64,000 nt of DNA from Gammaproteobacteria bacterium (GCA_026707945.1 JAPOVV010000054.1:62001-126000), one strand, 5' to 3'; numbered from the stretch's first letter, positions 1 to 9,162 are shown. Numbers and translations are program-made. The notes: generated by a model from the sequence alone, not told the origin.

Positions 1-552
1 GAATGCATGAAAGAGATTGGCATACCGGTGACATTGTTTGAAGAGTTCAAGTCTGAGGAACGTCTCATGCTGGACGACCTGGGAAATCCCTTACCCGACA
101 ACGAATGTGGGAGTTTCTCGATCGGCGATCCTGACGGACATGAGTTCTTCTTTAATACTCATCGCGAGGAGCGCGCGCCATTTGAAGAGGCAGTCCTTAG
201 TGCTCCTGCGGACTTCGTCGGAACGCCGTTTGCCGAGCAAAATCGGCCAGGCTTGACCTACTCGCTTGAAGTTACTGACTTACCGGTGAGCCAACGTTTT
301 TATGAATCTATTGGTTTAGTCGTAACGACGCAAGGAGATATTGCGTGGGTCTATCCATCGTCTGATGTTGGAAATACCCGTTTCATTTTTCAGTTACGGC
401 AAGGTCTCGAAAAAAGAGTCCGAATTGGGCTATCGAACTCCCAATCGAGTATACAGACACTCCAAGAGTTGGGATTTGAACGGGAGAATCGGTCGCGAGA
501 GACTTGGCACGGGCAAGACCCAGATGGTCGTTGGCTGGAGCTAGAACGATGA
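1..552 (+). CDS. VOC (glyoxalase-like) protein, 5' truncated by window edge
   Basis: The reading frame is open to the left edge, so the true start probably lies outside the window; the first internal ATG is at base 7. Two halves are visible. The first ends in the motif GDPDGHEFFFNTH, the usual end of a vicinal-oxygen-chelate beta-alpha-beta unit. The second begins LTYSLEVTDLPVSQRFYESIGL and ends DPDGRWLELER, again the classical first and last strands of a VOC module. This suggests a two-domain bleomycin-resistance/glyoxalase-like protein, usually a metal-dependent lyase, isomerase or dioxygenase. The substrate cannot be told from sequence. A decayed VOC-like fragment also occurs near 7.4-7.6 kb. 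Confidence 0.7.
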   Translation, partial: ECMKEIGIPVTLFEEFKSEERLMLDDLGNPLPDNECGSFSIGDPDGHEFFFNTHREERAPFEEAVLSAPADFVGTPFAEQNRPGLTYSLEVTDLPVSQRFYESIGLVVTTQGDIAWVYPSSDVGNTRFIFQLRQGLEKRVRIGLSNSQSSIQTLQELGFERENRSRETWHGQDPDGRWLELER

Positions 553-577
553 GCCTGGGTGAAGGAGAAATATTCAT

Positions 578-694
578 ATGAGCCGAGGCGTCGAGGACTT
601 GGATTTCCGGGTACGGCATTCAGCGTTCGGCAGCCGTGAACTGGAATTCACATCCAATGAACACTTCGCATTCGACGCTACCCTCTTCGTTTGA
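578..694 (+). CDS. Possible 38-residue small ORF with strong ribosome-binding site
   Basis: A short ATG-initiated frame of 38 codons begins 10 nt after the purine-rich AAGGAG at 562-567, one of the best Shine-Dalgarno matches in this part of the window. The product has no signal peptide or membrane segment and no recognised family. Its 3' end overlaps the 3' end of the convergent gene at 678-1967. It lies 25 nt after the VOC gene and could be cotranscribed with it. It may equally be chance; only the ribosome-binding site argues for translation. Confidence 0.3.
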   Translation: MSRGVEDLDFRVRHSAFGSRELEFTSNEHFAFDATLFV

Positions 695-1967
695 TGATCT
701 TCGTGGAGAATTCAATAAAGGCGGCTTTTTGCTCGTTTTCTAATTTGCCATCTGCCACGATTCGATATTTGTTTATGCCGTCAAACGCACTGACTTTCGT
801 CACCCAATGATCGTTCTCATGTTGCGTATGCATGATCACTGAATCTCTAACGTCTATGAGTAGATTTGGATAAAAGACGCCGGTGCTGACGACATCCATT
901 TCTTCGACCAGGACTGCACCTCCGAACATTGTTTTTGAATAGTACCGCGACCAAAAATCATGTCCGGGGTCCCTGACAAGGAATCTCTCTGATTCCGGGA
1001 GAATGTATTCTTCCGGAACCGGACTCAAATCTTCAATAACCGCACTCGCCTCGGCGCTACTACTCGGGATGACAAGCGGTTTTGCTACTGCGAGTGCCGC
1101 GAAAGACGAAGATCTTGGATCGGAATGGCGCTCGATTTTCTGCTTTATCCGTGTTGTAGGTGCCATCGAGTATGGTCTATAGCGATAAGCCTGCCATCTT
1201 GCCCGTCGAGCGTGATCGGAGATCAGGCTAGGCGCTATTAAGGGCTCGTCTTTGTGTTTTTGCATATGGAAGAGCAATCTGTATGCAGCGCGACGCTCCG
1301 CGTCAGGCATGTCCTGGGCGATTTCGTATATTGCAAAAAAGTCAGATAAGCGTTCACGATATGGTTCGAGAAGCGCTTGGTCTTCTGGGTGTAACATGCC
1401 GAGCGCTCCGTCAACGGGAATGGACGAAAACCATTCTTGATCCTGCAATTCCCGAACCGTCTCGATACGCTGTTCACGCTTCATCTCGAAATAGTCGCGG
1501 AACAGTTCGATCTTTTTGATTGCGTCAGTGGATAACTCGTCTAGATTTACTAGCCTGGATAACGCAGCCAATTTCCGCTTCTCGTTTTCGATCGAATACT
1601 CGATCTTGGGATCTCTCAGTGCGCTACTTTCAAGTCGGTCGAGATACTCGAAAGGATCGAGCTGAGGCACATAGGGTTGTTGCGATCCACTTAGCGCACG
1701 TTGAAATTCCTTGCTGAAGAACATCTCTGGAGCGATGGTTTCCTCAGTGATGTTGAATTGATATACGACGCCTTTTGGAATACCCCACGTCGTCACGTCT
1801 CCCCGCGTTGCACGTTTCCATTCCTCTAGAAAATACGTGTGTTCTTCGTCGTACGTCCATTTCGTTTCTGTATCGTCTTGATCTGCGCTTTCCGATCTTG
1901 CCACCAAAGAAATCGCGACCACGAGCACGCACGTGATATAGAGTGATCGAGTCAGTGGAGTTTTCAT
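678..1967 (-). CDS. Secreted protein of unknown function
   Basis: 429 residues. The first about 28 (MKTPLTRSLYITCVLVVAIS...) form a Sec signal peptide: basic start, hydrophobic core, small residues before SESADQDD. The mature part is charged and helix-rich in its middle (about residues 100-240, many E/R/K and repeated DPE/ERR motifs). It ends in a shorter region resembling a beta-rich domain (DVVSTGVFYPNLLIDVRDSV, then WVTKVSAFDGINKYRIVADG). No catalytic motif or family was recognised. It is transcribed alone: the next gene upstream is the surface protein on the same strand, 188 bp away. Likely periplasmic or secreted. Confidence 0.6.
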   Translation of the reverse strand: MKTPLTRSLYITCVLVVAISLVARSESADQDDTETKWTYDEEHTYFLEEWKRATRGDVTTWGIPKGVVYQFNITEETIAPEMFFSKEFQRALSGSQQPYVPQLDPFEYLDRLESSALRDPKIEYSIENEKRKLAALSRLVNLDELSTDAIKKIELFRDYFEMKREQRIETVRELQDQEWFSSIPVDGALGMLHPEDQALLEPYRERLSDFFAIYEIAQDMPDAERRAAYRLLFHMQKHKDEPLIAPSLISDHARRARWQAYRYRPYSMAPTTRIKQKIERHSDPRSSSFAALAVAKPLVIPSSSAEASAVIEDLSPVPEEYILPESERFLVRDPGHDFWSRYYSKTMFGGAVLVEEMDVVSTGVFYPNLLIDVRDSVIMHTQHENDHWVTKVSAFDGINKYRIVADGKLENEQKAAFIEFSTKIIKRRG

Positions 1968-2121
1968 GAGTTAACTGCCAGTTGATACGATGATGGACGT
2001 TCCGATCGAGTTTTCGACGGAAACCGCAGCTACGGTTCCGTTCAACGATGCTTCATATATTAGATCGGGCTATACATACGTGCTTACAAAACAAGCAAGT
2101 AAGTCCCGTACAAGAGCTGCA

Positions 2122-2149
2122 TGGCTCGGACAGGATAACGCCCGAGCCA
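2122..2149 (-). terminator. Hairpin just after the surface-protein gene
   Basis: An 8-bp perfect stem (TGGCTCGG / CCGAGCCA) encloses a 12-nt loop and starts 7 nt beyond the stop codon of the minus-strand surface protein. No T-run follows on that strand, so it is a terminator-like or mRNA-stabilising hairpin rather than a textbook intrinsic terminator. Confidence 0.4.
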
Positions 2150-2155
2150 AATTGG

Positions 2156-5100
2156 TCAGTTGATCGTGACCTCGTTAGACACGGTCCATGCACTGCACTC
2201 GTTATCCTCGTTCAACGCGCAGACGCGGAAGGTGTAGGTCCCTTCGGCAAGCTCTTCGATCGGCCAACTCCATCGCAATACGCTAAACCCACGAGTATGC
2301 CATACACGTTCGTCGTCGCGCAGAAGGTGCAGCTGGTACCTAGCGCCGGGGACCGCACTCCAGCGAGCTCCTAGCCTGTTGTTTAGATGTCGGCGCAGGA
2401 TAGCTTCTTGTGGCGACGCCAGTATCGCCGCAGGCGTACGATCGAAGCCGCGCATTGCGTCCGCATGCGAGAGGTTCGATAGATATCCGCCCCCACTAGT
2501 AAGCAAACTCATCACCTTGATCTCCTGATCCGCTTCAATGCGCAAGCGCCACGAACCGTTCAAGTCACCGAGCGCGCCAGACACGATATCCGAGGCATCT
2601 CCAGACTCCAATTCAGCTGCCGTCAGCTCGATCGCACGTCCAGAAGGCACGGACGCCCGTACAGTAGTACCAAGTCGGTCGGCGCCGGTGTCGTCGGTAC
2701 CCGTGATCAGCGCGTTCGCTGCCGTGTCGCCGTCGTTCACGAGGCGAAGCGTGCTGGCTTCGTTGGTGTTGCTAGCCGGATTGAACATGGCAACTTTGTG
2801 CACTCGATCCGCCGACGGTGCGGTAGTTTGTATCGGTACGAGAAATCCATCGGCGTACTTCACATAGGCACGCACGTCGAACTCAAAGTCCTCACTCGAA
2901 AGCGTTAGCCGCCACGCGCCCGTACCTTGACCCGTGCTGCCGCTCAGTCCGATATCCTCGTTGCCGAGTTCAAGATCTGTCGCGTCGACATGCTTGGTCT
3001 CGCCGGCGAGGAGGGCTAGTGTTAGGCTTTCGTACTCGACGTCGCTGTCGTCGGCCACAGCGATGGTCACGCTTCCCGACTCGTCCGAGCGGTTGACCAT
3101 ACGCAAGTACCCTTGCAACCGAACCGAATTTTCACCAGTTGCACCACGCGGCGCAGATGGAAATAGTGGAACATGCCAGACGCTGTCGTCGTTCGCACTT
3201 GCGAGTTCTGAAAGGTTGGTCAGATCGCCGCTCGCATTCGCGAGCAAGTTCATTACTACAAGCGACGAATCTTCGGTAGTCGCCACGCGTAACCGCCACC
3301 GGCCCGTACCGTCGCCGATGCCTGCCTGCGGTTCGCCGCAGGCGAGCCCTGCGCCTGTCTCGAGCGCGGCTGCGTCCACCTCGCACGCCGTGTCCGCTGG
3401 GACCATCAGCATGACCGACGTACCGGGCGAGAAACCCGCGTCGTCAACGCCGCTCACCGTCACCGAAACAGTGGTCGTGCTTGGATTCACCAAGCGCAAT
3501 CGGCTCATTTGGTCAGTGTCACTCGCGGCATTGAATAGCGCAACGGCGTGAACGCCATCATCGTCTTTCTGAGCCGTTGTGTTCATGAAGGTCACGAAGC
3601 CATCGCTTGATCGTGCGTAACTCAGCACTTCGATGTCCAAGGTCGCACTCGAGAACATGATCCTCCATGCGCCCATGCCGCTACCTGTACCTTCGCCGGC
3701 GGCATTGAGTAGACCCAACTCCGAGTTTCCACTCTCCAAATCGCTGGCATTGAAATGCTTAACGGCTCGTGCTGCCAGAGGCATGGTCATAGGCGCGTAG
3801 GTCGTACCCGCGTCGTCGATTGCCGTAATAGTGACCTCGCCTGCTGCATTGGAGTAATTGATTACTCGCACAAAGCCCTGCGTGGCAGTATCGGCCGTAC
3901 CCGATAAGTACCACACCATTTCGGGTTCCGATACCGTGACCTTGAATGTCAGAGAAATGGACGCGCCGTCGGAGTCGGTTGCGGTGACTGTTATCTCGGC
4001 AGTACCAAGCGCTAGCGCACGCACCATTAGTGTTTCGCCATCCACCGCGACGGTCGCAACCGAGGGGTCGGACGAAAGCGCGGTGTACATCAACGTGTCG
4101 CCGTTGGGATCCGTGAAGATCGAGGCGAGGTCCAACGTCAGCGGACCAGTCATGCCGAGGTTGTGGGGTCCCGTGGTCGCGGCAATGGTTGGCGGCTCGT
4201 TCGCTGGTTCAGTCGGGGTCTCGACAGAATCCTCAAGCGATGTCTCGATGTCGGGATCCGATATGATGATTAACACCGACGACGGCGATCCCACAGCCAA
4301 TCCAGCTGGTAAATCGCCGAGGGTGACCGTGAACGTATCGTCGTCTACATCGGAGTCTGCGAAAGTGACAATCGTGCCGGTGCCGGATGTTTGGTTAGCC
4401 GCGATCTCGATGCTCGTCAAGATTCCGTAGTCGTCAGATTCGGCAGTGTCGCTCGTCAACGTCACGGGAATGGAAATGCCATTTGCCTGTGCCACCATAA
4501 CCCTTGCCGTTACTGTCACGTCGAAACCTTCCGTAACCGGGTTCGGCGAGGCTGCCAACCACACCTCGGGGTCAGCCTCCGAATCTGGATCGGAAATCGC
4601 GATCGCGATGGAGGAGGGCGTTCCCTTCGTCAACGGATCTGGTAAATCGCCGAGGGAAACCGTGAATCGCTCGTGGTCGTTGTCTGCGTCCGTCGCGGTG
4701 GTGATCGTGCCTGTGCCTGACGTCTGCTCGGCTAAGACGGTGATGTTTGACAGCGTGCCGTAGTCCCCTTCCTCGGCGGTGTCGCTGGTCAGTGTTATTG
4801 GTATTGAGACATCGCTCGATAACGACGCGGTGAGCTGCACGGTGACCGTCACGCTTGATCCCTCCACGACCGGATTGGGATCGGCAGACAGCGATGCCAC
4901 TGGGGCGATATCGGGATCGCTAATAGTGATGATCACAGAGGAAGGGGTTCCCGCTTCCACGGAGTCTGGCAAGTTGCCAAGCGCCACCGTAAACGTTTCG
5001 TCGTCGTAGTCTGCGTCGTCCGAGGTACTGATGGTGCCCGTACCGGACATTTGATTGGCCGATATCACGATTTCCGAGAGTGTGCCGTAGTCACCAGACT

Positions 5101-6223
5101 CGGCCGTGCCGCTTGTTAACGTAAGTGGTATGGTGACGTTGCTCGCCAGCGTCGATGTGAGTGTCGCGGTGACCGTCACGCTTGAGCCTTCTGTGACTGG
5201 ATTCGGCGAGGCTCCCAATGTCACAGGCACCGTCGGGATGGTGCTGAAGTTCCAAGTCGTGGCGTCGTCGATGCCAGCGTAGTCGTTTTCAGAGCTGTCC
5301 TCGATCGCACCGCTGGCGATCCTCACGTGATAGTCGGTTCCATAGCTCAGGTCGCTCGTAGGGTTGATCGTGACCGTGCTATCGCTGAAGGTCACCTGAC
5401 TGCTCGTCACATCGATCGTTATGTCCGAGCCGGACGCGGGTCGGATGACGATATTGCCGGTCCCCGCTTGCACCGATTTATTAAACGTGAGCACGAGGTT
5501 CGTGTTAACCGCGACACTGGTTGCGTCGTCCGCCGGATCATAGGTGCTCACCGTGGGTGCCGGGGGAGGGGCGTTTTGACGCGTGAATGCAATCCTCGCC
5601 ATCGGTTCGTCGGAGAATTTGCCGGTGTTCCGCAGGCTAGTTATCACGCCCTGAGGGTTCGTAGCAGGATTTGATAACGAAAAGTTCTCGCCGTCTTCGG
5701 TGCCAGCGTCGTAGGGATAGAGGTTGACGGTGACTGAAGAAACCCAATTGTCGTCGCCGTCCAGCAAGGAATAACCGCTTAGCCCGACAAACCAGTCCGG
5801 ACTCGGACCGATCATGGATGCAAGCGTGACGAGTGGGTGGGTTCTCTTCATGTTGAGTGTAAACGTAGACGTACCCGTACCGCCTCCTCCAACGCTTGAG
5901 GTAAATGAAGCATCGGTGTGAGAACTTGCGTTGATTTCGCTGATAAAGCCACTCGTCGAGCCAATCTCGGCTAACGATTCGAGTCCCGATGTTGCCGTCT
6001 GCCCTGATGCCCAAAAAGTTACGGACGAGTTGTGCTTGCCGCCCGCGATCCTCGTAAAGTGAGCGCCACCCACTACGCCACCTGGCGTACTGTCGAGTGT
6101 CCAGTTGCCTGTGAACTTCACGCTGTATTCAGCGGTATCTTCTGATTGTGCATATGCGGATTGCGACGCTGGCAGAGATACGAAGAGCAATGTCAGCGCA
6201 AAAAGGCGGGTTTGTCGAGTCAT
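2156..6223 (-). CDS. Large secreted spondin-N / Big_5 / Calx-beta surface protein
   Basis: 1355 residues with a clear signal peptide (cleavage after ...SQSAYA, about residue 25). Domains in order: a Spondin_N-like region (about 32-215, with the diagnostic SMIGPSPDWFVGLSGYSL); a Big_5 (SbsA-type) Ig-like domain (about 225-335, from DPADDATSVAVNTNLVLTFN); three Calx-beta repeats (about 336-655, each with SPNPVTEG/VVEG, TSDTAEEGDYGTL and GTPSSVxIxISDPD); an Ig/cadherin-like domain (about 675-765); a long tandem duplication of a beta-rich unit (about 768-1010 and 1010-1250, each with GxxRxVN, GAWRL and VALFNxAS/VAMFNPAS); and a C-terminal fibronectin-III-like domain. No sortase, autotransporter or obvious T9SS signal was seen. 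Such architectures fit adhesion or matrix roles, with Calx-beta units often binding calcium; the ligand is unknown. Confidence 0.8.
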   Translation of the reverse strand: MTRQTRLFALTLLFVSLPASQSAYAQSEDTAEYSVKFTGNWTLDSTPGGVVGGAHFTRIAGGKHNSSVTFWASGQTATSGLESLAEIGSTSGFISEINASSHTDASFTSSVGGGGTGTSTFTLNMKRTHPLVTLASMIGPSPDWFVGLSGYSLLDGDDNWVSSVTVNLYPYDAGTEDGENFSLSNPATNPQGVITSLRNTGKFSDEPMARIAFTRQNAPPPAPTVSTYDPADDATSVAVNTNLVLTFNKSVQAGTGNIVIRPASGSDITIDVTSSQVTFSDSTVTINPTSDLSYGTDYHVRIASGAIEDSSENDYAGIDDATTWNFSTIPTVPVTLGASPNPVTEGSSVTVTATLTSTLASNVTIPLTLTSGTAESGDYGTLSEIVISANQMSGTGTISTSDDADYDDETFTVALGNLPDSVEAGTPSSVIITISDPDIAPVASLSADPNPVVEGSSVTVTVQLTASLSSDVSIPITLTSDTAEEGDYGTLSNITVLAEQTSGTGTITTATDADNDHERFTVSLGDLPDPLTKGTPSSIAIAISDPDSEADPEVWLAASPNPVTEGFDVTVTARVMVAQANGISIPVTLTSDTAESDDYGILTSIEIAANQTSGTGTIVTFADSDVDDDTFTVTLGDLPAGLAVGSPSSVLIIISDPDIETSLEDSVETPTEPANEPPTIAATTGPHNLGMTGPLTLDLASIFTDPNGDTLMYTALSSDPSVATVAVDGETLMVRALALGTAEITVTATDSDGASISLTFKVTVSEPEMVWYLSGTADTATQGFVRVINYSNAAGEVTITAIDDAGTTYAPMTMPLAARAVKHFNASDLESGNSELGLLNAAGEGTGSGMGAWRIMFSSATLDIEVLSYARSSDGFVTFMNTTAQKDDDGVHAVALFNAASDTDQMSRLRLVNPSTTTVSVTVSGVDDAGFSPGTSVMLMVPADTACEVDAAALETGAGLACGEPQAGIGDGTGRWRLRVATTEDSSLVVMNLLANASGDLTNLSELASANDDSVWHVPLFPSAPRGATGENSVRLQGYLRMVNRSDESGSVTIAVADDSDVEYESLTLALLAGETKHVDATDLELGNEDIGLSGSTGQGTGAWRLTLSSEDFEFDVRAYVKYADGFLVPIQTTAPSADRVHKVAMFNPASNTNEASTLRLVNDGDTAANALITGTDDTGADRLGTTVRASVPSGRAIELTAAELESGDASDIVSGALGDLNGSWRLRIEADQEIKVMSLLTSGGGYLSNLSHADAMRGFDRTPAAILASPQEAILRRHLNNRLGARWSAVPGARYQLHLLRDDERVWHTRGFSVLRWSWPIEELAEGTYTFRVCALNEDNECSAWTVSNEVTIN

Positions 6224-6610
6224 TGGAAGCCTCTGGTTTGGCGATGCAATCGACGGTAAAGCGATCGCGCTAAAACGATCACACGTTGCGTATTACATTA
6301 ATGCGCAGGGATCCAAAATGGTGTTGGAACAACGATACGGTGTCTCTGAAGTCTACGCGTGAGTAAATCGACAGGATTTCGAGCGTTTTAGTTCAACTTT
6401 TTGATGCAAGTTGTAGTCTAATGACAAAACGAGGGATGATCCGTAATTTCGATTGAGCGGATTCGCTCGAACCCAGTCTTTCTCGCATGGAATACGATGT
6501 TTCCTTTCTGCGGTGCCGATCGTGTAGTGCACAATGAGTAATGAGTTGGCAATGAACGTCATTGCTAAATCGATCTAGTTCTCGTTCAACATAAATCCAA
6601 GAGATTAGTT
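6224..6610. other. Divergent intergenic region
   Basis: 387 bp between two divergent secreted-protein genes. It should hold both promoters. An AGAGG-like ribosome-binding site lies just upstream of the minus-strand start at 6223. No convincing ORF, RNA or repeat was seen. Confidence 0.4.
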
Positions 6611-7177
6611 ATGGTTCTCAAAGCATTTTTTTTGGCAGCATGGATCGCCATTCTGGCTGCCGCCCCGCTCTTCGCGCAAACCAACAAGATCACGACCCCA
6701 CAACCTAACGAGGAAAGGTACGATACAGAGGAATTCGGCGAATGCACGTTCGCGTACGGTAAGGATCGCAGTCGGTATATCCAGCCATACGTTACGTGTA
6801 AATCAGGTGTCGACGCGTTTTCCCTGATTCCGCAAGAAGATGGCAAATGGGCGATCCTTATCACACCGGGCGACGAGATCGAACGCTCTGACGAGGAAGC
6901 ACGGTCTTCAAGTTTGGCCGTAGTCATCAAAGTCGATGACAATGATCCTCACGAACTTTCGTTTATATGGCCTAAGCGCATGAACGTGGCGTTACGGTCG
7001 TACGAATTTCCCGAGTTAATTAATCTGATTAACGAACTTCGCAAAGGTAAATTGATGACTATTTCGCGGAACGATGAAATGGTCGAATTCGACCTCAGTC
7101 GCGCGAATCAGGTATTTCCTGAGTTAGTCTTTGAGCAATTGATCGCACTGAGTAAAGTCGAGAAATCAGACGGTTGA
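6611..7177 (+). CDS. Small secreted protein of unknown function
   Basis: 188 residues. The first 22 (MVLKAFFLAAWIAILAAAPLFA) are a signal peptide with an AxA-like site (LFA|Q). The mature protein contains a two-cysteine segment (GECTFAYGKDRSRYIQPYVTCKSG, residues about 40-65), probably one disulfide, followed by a beta-rich region and a C-terminal helical stretch (FPELINLINELRKGKLMTIS). This resembles the general plan of small periplasmic proteins that measure residual enzyme activity or bind ligands, but no named family was recognised. It stands alone, with a long AT-rich leader upstream. Confidence 0.6.
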   Translation: MVLKAFFLAAWIAILAAAPLFAQTNKITTPQPNEERYDTEEFGECTFAYGKDRSRYIQPYVTCKSGVDAFSLIPQEDGKWAILITPGDEIERSDEEARSSSLAVVIKVDDNDPHELSFIWPKRMNVALRSYEFPELINLINELRKGKLMTISRNDEMVEFDLSRANQVFPELVFEQLIALSKVEKSDG

Positions 7178-7380
7178 AGAAGAATCTGTGAATGTGAACT
7201 AAACGTGGTGTTGGGTTAGCTGTAGGTCGATTCCGCGATTCAGATTTCAGAGATCGAACTTGAACGAATTTATACGGCTAGCGAAAGATCAATCTCTCTG
7301 CAGGTATTTCGGTCAACAACCATCGACGATGCTTCGCGGGTAACCATTGACCGAATTACTCGGCGTGTTCATGCGCGAAT

Positions 7381-7632
7381 GTGACATCCCGTCGATCCCG
7401 AGTAAATCCCGACTCGCTAGCGCTACGCGTCAATGATTCTCGGCAAGAGGTGGATTTAATCGACGAATTGAAGTTCTATGACAATAACGCGGGACGCGAC
7501 TTGGGACGCCAGGATCCTACTAGACTTGCATTTTTCGAGTGTGGTCGCGTGTCAGTGCTTGTCCAAGACGAATTACGTCCCTCGTGGTGCAAGAATTGGT
7601 GTATGAGTCGGCTGACTACACCATGGTCTTAG
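7381..7632 (+). pseudogene. Decayed VOC (glyoxalase-like) fragment
   Basis: An 83-codon frame. Its middle reads like the core of a VOC domain: DLIDELKFYDNNAGRDLGRQ, then DPTRLAFFECGRVSVLVQ. Compare the family pattern D-x-x-x-A-x-x-FY-x-x-x-x-G and AFF-x-CG-x-V-R-L. Both ends are wrong for a whole domain, and the frame stops after another 20 or so unrelated residues. It also has no good ribosome-binding site. I read it as the remnant of a glyoxalase-family gene. The rest of 7178-7639 holds nothing I can support. Confidence 0.35.
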
Positions 7633-7639
7633 AGGATAT

Positions 7640-8857
7640 TCAGGTCAACCAACGTTTCACTTCGCCAGTACCGACGAATTGGGGTAATAGACGATAGTTC
7701 TGTTGATCGTGTCGGACCCTGTCCGCGACGATCGCCGGATGGATTTTTAGCGTATTGGCTAGATGCATAACAGTCGTAGGGGAAGGTCGTTCCTTTACAT
7801 CGCTCGAATCCCAAACCGATTTCGGGATGAGGGCTGCCTCCGCCCACGCATCTGCCTCCTTCTCTTGCGAGCCTTTCTGCTCTCGGTCCATCTTGCGAAG
7901 CGACATGTCATCGAAGAATGCACTGTTCGTTGTGGCGTCCAAATGCCGACCGACATGGGCTAGTTCGTGTAATAGGCAAAACCAAAAACTGTCGACTCGA
8001 TCATTTCGAAGCGTAAGTCCAATCACTGGACGACCGTTGCCGAGTCGCAACGCAGCGCCGTCTACGTAGAGCTTCGGTAGATGCTGCGCAACGACAAGCG
8101 AAATGCCGTTTTCTGCGAGTAAATCCCTCGCACGTCGGGGACCGTCCTCGAACCAACTCTGTCGTGCCACTCGCGTAAGAAAATCTAGAGTTACTGTACC
8201 GCTCCTATAAGGCTTGTTAGGGTTGTTCTCGTTCGCGTTTGCGAGGACATACCAGCACCAAGCCTTTAAAGCGTAGGGATCTGTTTTGGCATTAGTACGC
8301 TGAGGAATATCTCCTAGATGAGTCGCGGCGCTCGCGACGTCTAGTCCTCCAGAACGCGTGATCAGATCAACCATGATCTCCTTCGCGCTCCCTATATATC
8401 TTGGTTCGTTAGAAATCCACCCGAAACTCGCCATTGCCTTGAGAGGAAAGCGGTTCCAATTCAATAGGGATAGTGAATCCTTGAGCGCAACTTTTGGTTC
8501 TTGTATAAGAACATCTGCGGGAATACCGAGATGCTCGTGGAGTGCACGTGCCATCGGCATCGTGATCGCACGCTTACCGGAGAGCACCTCCGAAACCTTA
8601 GCTCGACTCCCAAGAATTGGTATTAAATCGCGAGGCGTTAGATTCGCTTGTTCCATGCGGAACTCAATCGCAGCGATCGGGCTAGGGTACCCCATAGCGT
8701 ATTCTCGGTCCTCATAGTGTTCAACGAGGTCAGCCAGAACATCGAGCTCGTTGAACCCTTCGCTACCGGGCTCGGCACCCATCAGTAAGTCAATCCGAGC
8801 GAGTGCGGTTTCATAGTCCGTTTCAGTCCGAATCGGTTTGATCTCGTTCATCGCCAT
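7640..8857 (-). CDS. higA: HigA-type antitoxin fused to ImmA/IrrE metallopeptidase domain
   Basis: About 405 residues from the ATG at 8857 (or 8851). The frame is open further upstream, but those codons lie inside higB. The N-terminal third carries a HigA-like Xre helix-turn-helix: FRMEQANLTPRDLIPILGSR, then AKVSEVLSGKRAITMPMARALHEHL. The C-terminal half is an ImmA/IrrE-type zinc protease with HELAH (the HExxH motif) and, about 35 residues later, EKEADAWAEAALIP supplying the third ligand, so the site looks intact. The start follows the higB stop by one base, so the two are cotranscribed, toxin first, as is usual for higBA. By analogy it neutralises HigB and represses the operon; the protease domain could act in self-cleavage or on another regulator, which is inference. 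Confidence 0.85.
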   Translation of the reverse strand: MAMNEIKPIRTETDYETALARIDLLMGAEPGSEGFNELDVLADLVEHYEDREYAMGYPSPIAAIEFRMEQANLTPRDLIPILGSRAKVSEVLSGKRAITMPMARALHEHLGIPADVLIQEPKVALKDSLSLLNWNRFPLKAMASFGWISNEPRYIGSAKEIMVDLITRSGGLDVASAATHLGDIPQRTNAKTDPYALKAWCWYVLANANENNPNKPYRSGTVTLDFLTRVARQSWFEDGPRRARDLLAENGISLVVAQHLPKLYVDGAALRLGNGRPVIGLTLRNDRVDSFWFCLLHELAHVGRHLDATTNSAFFDDMSLRKMDREQKGSQEKEADAWAEAALIPKSVWDSSDVKERPSPTTVMHLANTLKIHPAIVADRVRHDQQNYRLLPQFVGTGEVKRWLT

Positions 8858-8858
8858 C

Positions 8859-9158
8859 TCAAACTTCCTTGACGTCGATCGTGTCGTACTCTGCATGGGA
8901 GCCGATGAAACGCACGTAGACGATACGTGCGTGGTAGTTGATCCTGACTACGAGCCTATATGTGATGCCTTTGATGTTGAATACGATCCGGTTGTTTCCG
9001 ATGACGCTCGCGTTACCGTATTTCTTCTTCACATCCGTTGGCGTATCCCAATTCGCCTTCTCAACTTCGCGATACCACGACTGCAATGGTTCTTCGGCAT
9101 CCGGGTAGTTCTCCCAGAACTCTCTTAGTGTCCGTCTAGAGACAATCCGCACAAGCAA
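8859..9158 (-). CDS. higB: HigB-type RelE-superfamily mRNA interferase toxin
   Basis: 99 residues. The sequence matches the HigB_toxin family closely: an N-terminal TLREFWENYPDAEEPLQSWYREVEK, then W-D-T-P-x-D-V-K-K-x-Y-G-N-A-S-V, then NRIVFNIKGITYRLVVRINY and IVYVRFIGSHAEYD. Family members are ribosome-dependent or free endoribonucleases that cut mRNA. Length is normal. It is the first gene of the higBA pair and is preceded by two direct repeats that probably act as operators. Confidence 0.88.
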   Translation of the reverse strand: MLVRIVSRRTLREFWENYPDAEEPLQSWYREVEKANWDTPTDVKKKYGNASVIGNNRIVFNIKGITYRLVVRINYHARIVYVRFIGSHAEYDTIDVKEV

Positions 9159-9162
9159 GCAT

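Noticed and set aside
2934..3551. Long plus-strand ORF opposite the surface protein (and similar ones at 3858-4430 and 4391-4763)
   Set aside because: These lie antisense to the repeated, serine/threonine/valine-rich domains of the large protein, a composition that yields open antisense frames. Their translations are low-complexity and have no ribosome-binding sites.
4200..5220. Regular direct repeats that could resemble a repeat array
   Set aside because: They are codons of three Calx-beta domains of about 105 residues each, with diverged spacers. The spacing is far too long for CRISPR and there are no cas genes.
6353..6562. Minus-strand frame in the spondin-gene promoter region
   Set aside because: Would overlap the divergent promoter region and has no recognisable sequence or start context.
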